Assembly: GCF_000379785.1 (NCBI RefSeq) | Contig: NZ_KB903682.1 | Span: 1 to 64,000 of the forward strand | DNA: 64,000 nucleotides | From: Gallibacterium anatis DSM 16844 = F 149 | GTDB lineage: Bacteria > Pseudomonadota > Gammaproteobacteria > Enterobacterales > Pasteurellaceae | Reading direction: 5' to 3' | Shown: piece by piece, positions 17,377 to 25,508 of the stretch | How the letters are laid out: each line of letters starts with the position of its first letter | How positions within the stretch are numbered: position 1 is the stretch's first letter | The notes under the pieces: generated by a model | Databases searched by the model: none | Told to the model about the DNA's origin: nothing | What the model saw: the letters and a program-made list of their open reading frames with translations, nothing else | Program-made: the position numbers and the translations under genes

Positions 17377-17874
17377 TTAAGACAATAAGCAGTTTTTCTC
17401 ACCGCGCGAAAGGCTAATCAAGCCGGAACGAACAATCTCAATCACAGAGGTTTCTTCTTTCAATGCTTTAATAAACGCATTCAACTTTTCACTATCTCCA
17501 TTTAATTGCACGGTGTAGGTTTTCGGAGTAACGTCAACGATTTGTCCACGATAAATATCTGCCATTCGTTTTACCTCTTCCCTTACTTGCCCTTGTGCTT
17601 TCACTTTGATCAGCAACACTTCTCTCTCCACGTGCTCGACATCACTGAGATTAATCACACGGTAGACATCGATTAATTTATGTAATTGCTTTTCAATCTG
17701 TTCCAACACCTGTTCATCGCCATAAGCTTCAATCGTCATACGGGAAAGTGTCGGATCATCTGTCGGCGCAACGGTTAAACTTTCGATATTAAAAGCACGT
17801 TGTGAGAACAATCCAACTACACGAGATAACGCACCTGACTCATTTTCTAATAATACTGATAAAATTCTACGCAT
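17377..17874 (-). CDS. ilvH: Acetolactate synthase III small (regulatory) subunit
   Basis: IlvH is the valine-sensing regulatory subunit of acetohydroxyacid synthase III. The 165-residue product opens with the ACT domain [21 protein letters not shown], including the valine-binding NESGALSR loop, and has the second ACT-like domain from about residue 80. It overlaps ilvI by one base (TAATG), so translation is coupled and subunits are made in balance. The terminator follows directly. Confidence 0.96.
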   Translation of the reverse strand: MRRILSVLLENESGALSRVVGLFSQRAFNIESLTVAPTDDPTLSRMTIEAYGDEQVLEQIEKQLHKLIDVYRVINLSDVEHVEREVLLIKVKAQGQVREEVKRMADIYRGQIVDVTPKTYTVQLNGDSEKLNAFIKALKEETSVIEIVRSGLISLSRGEKNCLLS

Positions 17875-19592
17875 TATGATCTCTCCGTTTTGCTTAAATA
17901 CATTTCATTCATTGCACCACCACGCATTTGCATCGGATAAACGTGTTCGGTTTCATCAACACGAATATCGACAAAGACCACTTTATCCTTAATTGCCAAT
18001 GCTTCCGCTAATTTCGTTTCCAATTCGTCAGGATGTTCAATTCGCATTCCGATATGCCCATAAGCCTCAGCCAATTTAACAAAATCCGGTAATGAATCCA
18101 TATAGGATTGTGAATGACGTCCGGCATAAATAATATCTTGCCACTGTTTTACCATTCCTAAGAAACGGTTATTCAAACTGACAATCACAACCGGAATTCC
18201 ATACTGTTTTGCCGTTGAAAGTTCTTGAATATTCATCTGAATACTGCCATCACCGGTAACGCAGACAACCTTTGCTTCAGGGTGTGCCAATTTGACGCCT
18301 AATGCTGCCGGCAAACCGAAGCCCATTGTGCCCAATCCTCCTGAATTGATCCAATGGCGCGGTTTAGCGAAAGGATAATGCAATGCGGCAAACATTTGAT
18401 GTTGTCCGACATCGGAAGCAATATAGGCATCACCTTTCGTTAATTTATAAAGAGTTTCAATCACCTGTTGCGGTTTAATCACTTCACTATTCTTTTCATA
18501 ATTCAAGCACTGTTTTTCTCGCCATTGTTCAATTTGTTGCCACCAATCAGATAACCATTGTTGTGCTTTCGCAATATCCTCTTCTGTCAACAAAGTTAAA
18601 AATTCATCTAATACCGTTTTTGCATCACCTACAATCGGAATATTGGCAATCACATTTTTTGAAATGGAAGTTGGATCAATATCAATATGAATCACTTGTG
18701 CATAAGGGCAATATTTTGCCAAATTATTGGTGGTGCGGTCATCAAAACGTACGCCGATACCAATAATTAAATCACTCTGATGCATGGCGTTATTGGCTTC
18801 ATAGGTGCCGTGCATACCAAGCATACCAAGGAATTGTTTATCATCTCCCGGAAAACCGCCTAAGCCCATTAAAGAAGCAGTGACAGGAAGATTTAAATTG
18901 TGCGCAAATTGGGTCACTTCCTCAGCACAATTTGAGGTAATTACACCACCACCAATAAACAACACCGGACGTTTAGCAATTTGAATCGCTTTAAGTGCCT
19001 TCTTAATTTGTCCTTTATGTCCTTGTAAAGTCGGATTATAGGAACGCAAATGCACTTCTTCCGGATAACTATAATTATATTTTACTGCCGGATTAAGCAC
19101 GTCTTTCGGCAAGTCGATGACAACTGGGCCCGGTCTGCCGGTTGACGCGATATAAAACGCTTTTTTCATAATATAAGGAATATCTTCCGCTTTTTTCACT
19201 AAAAAGCTATGTTTTACCACCGGACGAGAAATACCGACCATATCACACTCTTGGAATGCATCGCTTCCGATTAAATTTCCCATTACTTGGCCGGATAGCA
19301 CAACTAATGGAACAGAATCCATATAAGCTGTAGCAATTCCAGTAATGGTATTGGTTGCACCGGGGCCGGATGTAATTAAAACACAACCGACTTTACCGGT
19401 GGAACGTGCATAACCGTCTGCCATATGAACGGCACCCTGTTCGTGGCGGACTAAAATGTGCTCAATACCGCCAAGTTGATGAATAGCATCATAAATATCA
19501 AGCACCGAACCGCCGGGATAACCAAATAAATATTCCACTCCCTGATCTCGTAATGATTGAACGACCATTTCCGCACCAGATAATTTTTTCAT
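17874..19592 (-). CDS. ilvI: Acetolactate synthase III large (catalytic) subunit
   Basis: IlvI condenses two pyruvates, or pyruvate with 2-oxobutyrate, in the first shared step of branched-chain amino-acid synthesis. The 572-residue product has the catalytic glutamate region [17 protein letters not shown], a central FAD-binding domain, and the thiamine-diphosphate motif [11 protein letters not shown] ending at NNRFLGMV. It is the first gene of ilvIH. In E. coli ilvIH is activated by Lrp and repressed through leucine; a site resembling the Lrp consensus lies about 105 bases upstream here. Confidence 0.96.
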   Translation of the reverse strand: MKKLSGAEMVVQSLRDQGVEYLFGYPGGSVLDIYDAIHQLGGIEHILVRHEQGAVHMADGYARSTGKVGCVLITSGPGATNTITGIATAYMDSVPLVVLSGQVMGNLIGSDAFQECDMVGISRPVVKHSFLVKKAEDIPYIMKKAFYIASTGRPGPVVIDLPKDVLNPAVKYNYSYPEEVHLRSYNPTLQGHKGQIKKALKAIQIAKRPVLFIGGGVITSNCAEEVTQFAHNLNLPVTASLMGLGGFPGDDKQFLGMLGMHGTYEANNAMHQSDLIIGIGVRFDDRTTNNLAKYCPYAQVIHIDIDPTSISKNVIANIPIVGDAKTVLDEFLTLLTEEDIAKAQQWLSDWWQQIEQWREKQCLNYEKNSEVIKPQQVIETLYKLTKGDAYIASDVGQHQMFAALHYPFAKPRHWINSGGLGTMGFGLPAALGVKLAHPEAKVVCVTGDGSIQMNIQELSTAKQYGIPVVIVSLNNRFLGMVKQWQDIIYAGRHSQSYMDSLPDFVKLAEAYGHIGMRIEHPDELETKLAEALAIKDKVVFVDIRVDETEHVYPMQMRGGAMNEMYLSKTERS

Positions 19593-19696
19593 ATCCTCTT
19601 CTCCATTTTCTTGTTCTATTGATGTTGTGAGTCTAGTTTTACTGCATATTTTTAACTTTGTCTATAGCAGCACATATCGCCAAATAAGAATAATTT

Positions 19697-19711
19697 CAGA
19701 ATTTAATTCTG
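19697..19711. promoter_or_regulatory. Candidate Lrp-binding site upstream of ilvIH
   Basis: CAGAATTTAATTCTG matches the published Lrp consensus YAGHAWATTWTDCTR at 13 of 15 positions and is the core of a 19-base perfect palindrome (19695-19713). It lies in AT-rich DNA about 105 bases before the ilvI start, in the position where Lrp acts in E. coli. Confidence 0.5.
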
Positions 19712-19763
19712 AATTAAAATCATTTTAAAGATAAAAATAAAATGATTTAACTAAAAGTCAAAA

Positions 19764-19788
19764 AAAATACGGCATAAAGCCGTATTTT
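19764..19788 (-). terminator. Terminator of the NhaC-family gene
   Basis: AAAATACGGC pairs with GCCGTATTTT around a five-base loop, with an extended T-run on the minus strand. Confidence 0.85.
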
Positions 19789-19811
19789 ATAAAATATAAT
19801 TTTTATTTAAT

Positions 19812-21347
19812 TTATTTTAAATTTTGCCGGCGAGATCTAAAAATGAAAAGTAAAACCGCCAACATAACCGCTGTAATCACAAAACCTAAAATCGCTGAAT
19901 CGGTAAAACCTACACAGATATAACCAACGAACGACGCAATCGCCACCACTGCCGCATAAGGCAATTGTGTAGTTACGTGGTCAATATGGTTACAAGCCGC
20001 ACCGGTAGAAGATAAGATTGTGGTGTCGGATACCGGCGAACAGTGATCACCGCACACTGCCCCTGCCATTACAGCTGACAAACAAGGTAACATTAGTGCC
20101 GGATCGGCATTTGCCGCCATTGCTGCTGCAATCGGTAACATAATACCGAAGGTTCCCCAGCTTGTTCCGGTTGAGAACGCCATAATAATGGCAAGTAGGA
20201 ATAATAATGCCGGCAATAATTGTGTCATCATATTACCGCTGACAAGACTCGCTAAATATTTCCCAGTGTTGACATCGCCAACAATGGTATTAATTGTCCA
20301 AGCAAAGAAAAGAATAGTAATCGCGCCGGACATTGATTTAAAGCCAAGAAGAATCGCTTTAATATAGTCGGCAAAGCTGATGGTATTAAATACAAATAAC
20401 GAAGCCACCGCAAATGAAATTAAACTGCCTACAACCAATGAAATACCGACGGTTGTATTTTCAAATGCACCTAAAACCGAAAAAGCTTGTCCGTTTTCTG
20501 CTAATGCCTGATATCCGGTATACATCATCATTGATACTGTACCGGCAATTAGCACTAAAATCGGCACAATTAAAGCACTAACTCGTCCCTTAACCACTTC
20601 TTCATCTTGTTGTTCACTATTTTGTGTCGCCTGTAAAGCTTGATTTTCGTGACGCGCCATTGAACCGATATCAAAAGAGAAATAAGCCACGAAAAAGACA
20701 GTGAGAATAGCAAATATGGCGTAATAGTTCATCGCACTCATTGCCACAAACGCTCCCATCGGCGAATATTCGGTGATCGAATGTGTTGCCAATAATCCGG
20801 CAACCAGCGTCATAATATAAGCTCCCCAACTTGAAATCGGCATCAATACACACATCGGTGCGGCGGTTGAATCCAAAATATAGGCCAATTTTGCACGAGA
20901 AACTTTAAATTTATCCGTTACCGGACGCGCAATTGCCCCCACTGCCAAACTATGGAAATAGTCATCAATAAAGGTAAAAAATACTAAACACGCTGTTAAT
21001 AATTTTGCCCCGCGTCTATTTTTAATATGTTTTTGCGCCCAAGCCGCAAATGCCTGATTACTTCCGGAAACAGTTAATAATGAGGTCAATGCACCCAACA
21101 TTAATAAGAAAATAATAATATTCACATTATTCTGATTAATGCCGTCTTCACCATAAACTAATGATAATACACTGTTTTTAATATAAATTGCGGCATTAAG
21201 CGGATTGGCATCCGTCAACATTAATGCCCCGACAACAATCCCGGTTGTTAAAGATAAAAGCACACGCCTTGTCAGCATTGCTAAAGTCAAAGCTAATAAT
21301 GGCGGCACCACCGACCATATAGAAGAAGAAAAATCTGTAAGTTCCAT
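19812..21347 (-). CDS. NhaC-family transporter, probable lysine permease (riboswitch-controlled)
   Basis: This 511-residue inner-membrane protein has about eleven helices and the NhaC family segments FTFIDDYFHSLAVGAIARP and AGAVCGDHCSPVSDTT. The family is annotated as Na+/H+ antiporters, but its transcript starts with a lysine riboswitch. Comparative work on the L-box regulon has proposed such NhaC-like proteins in Pasteurellaceae as lysine transporters. Lysine uptake is therefore the best inference here, not proton antiport. AGG lies about nine bases before the ATG. It is a single-gene unit with its own terminator. Confidence 0.85.
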   Translation of the reverse strand: MELTDFSSSIWSVVPPLLALTLAMLTRRVLLSLTTGIVVGALMLTDANPLNAAIYIKNSVLSLVYGEDGINQNNVNIIIFLLMLGALTSLLTVSGSNQAFAAWAQKHIKNRRGAKLLTACLVFFTFIDDYFHSLAVGAIARPVTDKFKVSRAKLAYILDSTAAPMCVLMPISSWGAYIMTLVAGLLATHSITEYSPMGAFVAMSAMNYYAIFAILTVFFVAYFSFDIGSMARHENQALQATQNSEQQDEEVVKGRVSALIVPILVLIAGTVSMMMYTGYQALAENGQAFSVLGAFENTTVGISLVVGSLISFAVASLFVFNTISFADYIKAILLGFKSMSGAITILFFAWTINTIVGDVNTGKYLASLVSGNMMTQLLPALLFLLAIIMAFSTGTSWGTFGIMLPIAAAMAANADPALMLPCLSAVMAGAVCGDHCSPVSDTTILSSTGAACNHIDHVTTQLPYAAVVAIASFVGYICVGFTDSAILGFVITAVMLAVLLFIFRSRRQNLK

Positions 21348-21371
21348 AACGCTAACCTAATAAAAAGAAAA

Positions 21372-21445
21372 AGCGTCTAGCGAGTGTTCAAAAGGATTCA
21401 CAAATAAGGAAGGATAAAAGATTAACCACCTTAACTCGTAGCGCT
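21372..21445 (-). terminator. Probable riboswitch expression-platform hairpin
   Basis: On the minus strand, the arm complementary to 21434-21445 can pair with the arm complementary to 21372-21386, with small bulges. The second arm is followed by a U-rich run interrupted by one C. This resembles a long-loop terminator between the aptamer and the start codon. The pairing is my own hand fold. Confidence 0.4.
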
Positions 21446-21619
21446 CCATAGTTAAACAAAAAAATAATACTATGACAGTATCGTCCCTTTTCGGTAACGA
21501 TCCCAACCAATTAAGATGACGCTTAATTGATTTCGGCGGTTATTCCTTTCCCTTCTTCTCAAAGCTGTCGGCTCAAAGAAGCTACTTATAATAATCGCAC
21601 CTCTACTTCAGGTGGCTAA
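21423..21619 (-). ncRNA. Lysine riboswitch (L-box)
   Basis: On the minus strand the leader carries the L-box conserved elements in order: GUAGAGGUGCG (complement of 21597-21607), AAGUAGCUUC, GAAGGGAAAGGAAUAACCGCC (21535-21555), GGUUGGGAUCGUUACC (about 21493-21508) and GGGACGAUACUGUC (about 21474-21487). The ends can pair as P1: UUAGCCACCU with AGGUGGUUAA. The aptamer binds lysine and, in this class, normally shuts off the downstream gene. It sits directly before the NhaC-family transporter. Confidence 0.93.
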
Positions 21620-21781
21620 AAGATACAACAAGTAACAAAAAAAGCAAGTTCTTTTAAATTATATTTATTATTTAATTATTCTTTTATTAAAATTTATATT
21701 TACCTTTCCCGTTATTTTCTATAAAATCACTTTATTCTTTTCTTATTACCGCTATTAACAAAGATCCATAGGAGATTATTA

Positions 21782-22195
21782 ATGGAAGAGTTATTAAAAA
21801 CATTAAATAATATTCGCTCATTACGCCTTGTAACTCGTGAATTACCTGTTGAACAACTAATGACAATGTTCAATAAATTTGAACAAGTTGTTGAAGAAAG
21901 AAAAGCCGAAGAAGAGTCTAAAAAACAGAGTATTGCTGCTCATCAAGAAAAAATTGAAAAATATAAAGAATTATTAAAATCAGAAGGCATCTCTCCAGAA
22001 GAATTATTGGAAGTAATCAGCTTACAGAAATTTAACCCTTCCCAGCATAAAAAACGTGCACCTCGTCCGGCAAAATACCAATATACAGATTTAGACGGTT
22101 CTAGAAAAACTTGGACCGGTCAAGGTAGAACACCAAAAGCAATGCAAATTCAGCTAGATAAAGGCGCAACTTTAGAAAGCTTTGAAATTAAGTAA
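21782..22195 (+). CDS. hns: Nucleoid-associated protein H-NS
   Basis: H-NS silences AT-rich and horizontally acquired DNA and shapes the nucleoid. The 137-residue product has an N-terminal coiled-coil dimerisation region (about residues 1-65, rich in Glu/Lys), a flexible basic linker (KKRAPRPAK) and the C-terminal DNA-binding domain with the AT-hook-like core WTGQGRTPKAM. AGGAG precedes the ATG. The gene stands alone and ends in a strong 13-bp terminator. Confidence 0.95.
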   Translation: MEELLKTLNNIRSLRLVTRELPVEQLMTMFNKFEQVVEERKAEEESKKQSIAAHQEKIEKYKELLKSEGISPEELLEVISLQKFNPSQHKKRAPRPAKYQYTDLDGSRKTWTGQGRTPKAMQIQLDKGATLESFEIK

Positions 22196-22213
22196 TATTT
22201 ACTATCTATTTTT

Positions 22214-22250
22214 AAAGGTCTATTTTTCAGAAAATAGACCTTTCTTTTTT
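22214..22250 (+). terminator. Terminator of hns
   Basis: AAAGGTCTATTTT pairs with AAAATAGACCTTT around TCAG, followed by CTTTTTT: a textbook intrinsic terminator. Confidence 0.92.
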
Positions 22251-22445
22251 GGCTAAAATATATGGCAATGATAAGGAAAAATCATTGCTCGTAATAAACT
22301 GTTCTGCCCTATCATTTTTAAGATAAAAGCGATATTTAAGGCTTTTCCTAAAAGCAATAATCTCTTGCGAAAATACATTTTTCGATAATCAATTTTATCC
22401 TGATCATTGGCTTTATAATGCTATTTTTTGTTGATTTTTCGGCAT
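22251..22445. other. Intergenic stretch between hns and glgA
   Basis: No coding potential is convincing here. The only structure seen is a perfect 8-bp inverted repeat, GCAATGAT (22265-22272) with ATCATTGC (22281-22288). No RNA family is recognised. Confidence 0.5.
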
Positions 22446-22478
22446 AAAAAAAGCATTCCTGATTAAGAATGCTTTTTG
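22446..22478 (-). terminator. Terminator of glgA and the glycogen cluster
   Basis: AAGCATTC pairs with GAATGCTT, with long A/T flanks that give a T-run on the minus strand. Confidence 0.85.
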
Positions 22479-22497
22479 TACTCTACTGAGAAAATGA

Positions 22498-23928
22498 TTA
22501 TTTATTATACAGAGCAAAATAACTTTTTGCGGCTTTCTGCCAACTGAAATCTTTGCTCATCGCAGTAGAACGGATTAAACTCCATTGACGCGGTTTTTGC
22601 CAAATAGATAACATTTGATCAACAGCATAAAGGAAACCTTGCACATCCGCAAATTGGAACACAAAACCGGTTGCCGTTTTCTGCTTTTGTGTTTCCGGCG
22701 TGGTATCTACTACAGTATCCGCTAAGCCGCCGGTTGCGCGCACCAATGGCAAAGTACCATATTTTAAGCCATATAATTGGGTTAAACCGCAAGGTTCAAA
22801 GCGGCTCGGCACTAAGATAACATCGCCACCTGCCACCATTTGATGAGAAAGCGCCTCGTTATAAGCAATTTTCACCCCAATTTGTTGAGGATATTTTGTG
22901 GCTAATTGGCGTAACGCCTCTTCAAAATGCGGCGCACCTGATCCCAACACTGCTAATTGCACACCTCGATTCACCAATTCTTCTGCAGCATTGATCACCA
23001 GATCTGCACCTTTTTGTTCGACTAATCGGGTAACCATTACTAATAGTGGTGCTGACTCGGTTTCAGTTAAACCGAATTCTGCCTGCAATGCCTGTTTATC
23101 TTTTTTCTTGCCGTGCATTTTGCCGTGTTTATAGGTCTTAGCGATATAGTTGTCAGTTGCCGGATTCCAAACCTGATCATCAACACCGTTCAAAATCCCG
23201 TGTAAACGGTTTTGAGCAGCTCGCGTTTGCAATAAACCGTCAAAACCGTATGCCATACTAGGATCGGTAATCTCTTTGGCATAAGTCGGGCTTACCGCAG
23301 TAATTTCATCAGCATAATACAACCCGGATTTAAGATAAGAAATTTGCCCGTAAAATTCTAAGCCGTCAACGTGGAAAAAGTGATACGGCAGCTGCAGTTC
23401 AGCCATATGACGAGCATCAAACAGACCGGCATAAGCCAAGTTATGGATAGTAAAAATTTTCTTTAACGGTAATTGCCAAGCGGTGGCATAAGCGGCTGCC
23501 AAACCGGCTTGCCAATCGTGCATATGCATTACGTCCGCTTCACCCCACCACTGATCTGCGCCGGCAGCTAAGGAAGCACCTACCCAGCCGAGTGTGGCAA
23601 AACGTAAATAATTATCGGCATAATCCTGATAATATTCATTATGATATGGATTGCCACCACGATCAAACAGATGCGGTGCATTAATTAGATAAATGCCAAT
23701 TCCTTTATATTCGGCAAAACGAATTTCAATATGACCAGCAAAACTGAACAGATGTAATGAATGTTGATGTTGCGGAAGTTTTTCTGCTACTGCCGGATAC
23801 ATTGGTAGAACGACTCGAACATCCATACCTTCCGCTTGTTGTGCAAACGGTAATGCACCCATTACATCGGCTAAGCCGCCGGTTTTAATTAATGGATACA
23901 ATTCAGAACAAATATGAAGTACTTTCAT
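22498..23928 (-). CDS. glgA: Glycogen synthase (ADP-glucose)
   Basis: GlgA elongates alpha-1,4-glucan chains with ADP-glucose. The 476-residue GT5 protein starts MKVLHICSELYPL and has the KTGGL substrate motif (residues 15-19) and the C-terminal catalytic segment VPSRFEPCGLTQLYGL with the nucleophile-side glutamate. A TTG one codon earlier is rejected because the ATG at 23928 has AGGAG at good spacing. It is the last gene of the cluster. No glgP follows, unlike the arrangement known in H. influenzae. Confidence 0.96.
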   Translation of the reverse strand: MKVLHICSELYPLIKTGGLADVMGALPFAQQAEGMDVRVVLPMYPAVAEKLPQHQHSLHLFSFAGHIEIRFAEYKGIGIYLINAPHLFDRGGNPYHNEYYQDYADNYLRFATLGWVGASLAAGADQWWGEADVMHMHDWQAGLAAAYATAWQLPLKKIFTIHNLAYAGLFDARHMAELQLPYHFFHVDGLEFYGQISYLKSGLYYADEITAVSPTYAKEITDPSMAYGFDGLLQTRAAQNRLHGILNGVDDQVWNPATDNYIAKTYKHGKMHGKKKDKQALQAEFGLTETESAPLLVMVTRLVEQKGADLVINAAEELVNRGVQLAVLGSGAPHFEEALRQLATKYPQQIGVKIAYNEALSHQMVAGGDVILVPSRFEPCGLTQLYGLKYGTLPLVRATGGLADTVVDTTPETQKQKTATGFVFQFADVQGFLYAVDQMLSIWQKPRQWSLIRSTAMSKDFSWQKAAKSYFALYNK

Positions 23929-24090
23929 CAAAAACTCCTAAATGGTTAAAACCCCGCCGTTTCCAGCGGTAGAATGTTTTTCATTTGAGAGAGATAACCT
24001 CTTACAAATCAGGACAATTCATAGCGCAACGTGTTAGGTATTGGAAACGCTGAATTGAAACATTTAACCTTAATTTTATTGAGCAAAAAT

Positions 24091-24128
24091 ATCCGCTTTT
24101 TAGAGGATGCTATCAATAAAAAGCGGAT
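24091..24128 (-). terminator. Intercistronic hairpin between glgC and glgA
   Basis: ATCCGCTTTT (24091-24100) and AAAAGCGGAT (24119-24128) form a perfect 10-bp stem with an 18-base loop, followed on the minus strand by ATTTTTG. The 221-base gap may allow separate control of glgA. Confidence 0.55.
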
Positions 24129-24152
24129 GTTTATTAAGACAGGAATAACAGA

Positions 24153-25493
24153 TTACTCTTCTTTATCTGTTTTAGTTGCGTCTATCGCAGTTTCATCATT
24201 AGCGAATAATTTTTCCAACATTGGTTCGGTAACCAATACAATATCACCTTTACTGCTGATTCTGAAACGTTGACGATCCAATTCAAGATCCACACCGATT
24301 TTCATTCCATCCGGAATACGGCAATTACGATCAATAATACAACGATGTAATACACAGTTTTTACCAATTTTCACTTGAGGCAAAACAACCGCATATTCAA
24401 TTTTTGATCCCTCATCCACTCTCACGTGGTCAAACAGCACTGAATTACTGATTTCTGCATCAGTAATCACCCCACTACCACCGATAAGCGAGTTATCAAT
24501 TGTCTGTTTATGTGGATGTTTATAGAAAAATTTTGTTGGTAAAGTCTGTTTTGGCACGGTACGAATCGGCCAGCTGCTGTCAAACATATCCAACTGCGGT
24601 TTTTCACTGACTAAATCGATATTTGCCGCCCAGTAACTTTCTAACGTACCGACATCACGCCAGTAAATTAAACCTTGCGTATTTCTACCTTTACTTGAGC
24701 GTTCAAACGGATGCGCATAAAGCAAGCCTTCTTTCACCATTGCCGGGATAATATCTTTACCGAAATCGTGAGATGTATTTTCGTAGCTGGCTTCACGCGC
24801 CAAAATATCATATAAATAGTCGGCATCGAAAACATAAATACCCATTGAGGCTAATGATGAATCCGGTTTATGCGGTAATGTTGGCGGATTTGCCGGTTTT
24901 TCCACAAATTGTTCTACTTTTAATTTTTCATTAACTGCCATCACACCGAATGCTTTCGCATCTTCTTTCGGCACTTCAATACAACCAACGGTTGCTTTAC
25001 CGCCGAATTCGATATGATCTTCGATCATACGCATATAGTCCATTTTATAAATGTGGTCACCGGCAAGGATAAGTACATATTTAGGGCGATAATGCTCTTT
25101 CATAATAGGAACGTTTTGCCATACCGCATCCGCAGTACCACGATACCAAGTAGAATCATTTAATTGTTGACGCGCCGGCAACATATCCACGAAATGTCCA
25201 CGCTCGCGCGGTAAGAACGACCAGCCGTGTTGTAAGTGACGTAATAATGAGTGCGCCTCATATTGCGTAATTACCCCAATTTTCAATAAACCTGAATTAA
25301 GACAATTGGATAAAGCAAAATCGATGATACGATGAGCACCTCCAAAATAGACGGCAGGTTTAGCACGACGATCGGTCATCTCGTGCAAACGAGATCCTCT
25401 TCCTCCTGCTAAAATAAGCACTAATGTATCGTTAGCAATACTTTCACGCGTTGGAATCGCGTTTTTTGTTGTAGTGGTTGCTGCTGCGTTCAT
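24153..25493 (-). CDS. glgC: Glucose-1-phosphate adenylyltransferase (ADP-glucose pyrophosphorylase)
   Basis: GlgC makes ADP-glucose, the committed and allosterically controlled step of bacterial glycogen synthesis. The 446-residue product has the nucleotide-binding AGGRGSRLHEMTDRRAKPAV (about residues 29-48), the FVEKP glucose-1-phosphate lysine motif, and a C-terminal left-handed beta-helix. AGGAGAA precedes the ATG. It lies 15 bases behind glgX and is followed by a hairpin before glgA. Confidence 0.97.
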   Translation of the reverse strand: MNAAATTTTKNAIPTRESIANDTLVLILAGGRGSRLHEMTDRRAKPAVYFGGAHRIIDFALSNCLNSGLLKIGVITQYEAHSLLRHLQHGWSFLPRERGHFVDMLPARQQLNDSTWYRGTADAVWQNVPIMKEHYRPKYVLILAGDHIYKMDYMRMIEDHIEFGGKATVGCIEVPKEDAKAFGVMAVNEKLKVEQFVEKPANPPTLPHKPDSSLASMGIYVFDADYLYDILAREASYENTSHDFGKDIIPAMVKEGLLYAHPFERSSKGRNTQGLIYWRDVGTLESYWAANIDLVSEKPQLDMFDSSWPIRTVPKQTLPTKFFYKHPHKQTIDNSLIGGSGVITDAEISNSVLFDHVRVDEGSKIEYAVVLPQVKIGKNCVLHRCIIDRNCRIPDGMKIGVDLELDRQRFRISSKGDIVLVTEPMLEKLFANDETAIDATKTDKEE

Positions 25494-25508
25494 AATATTC
25501 TCCTGTGG

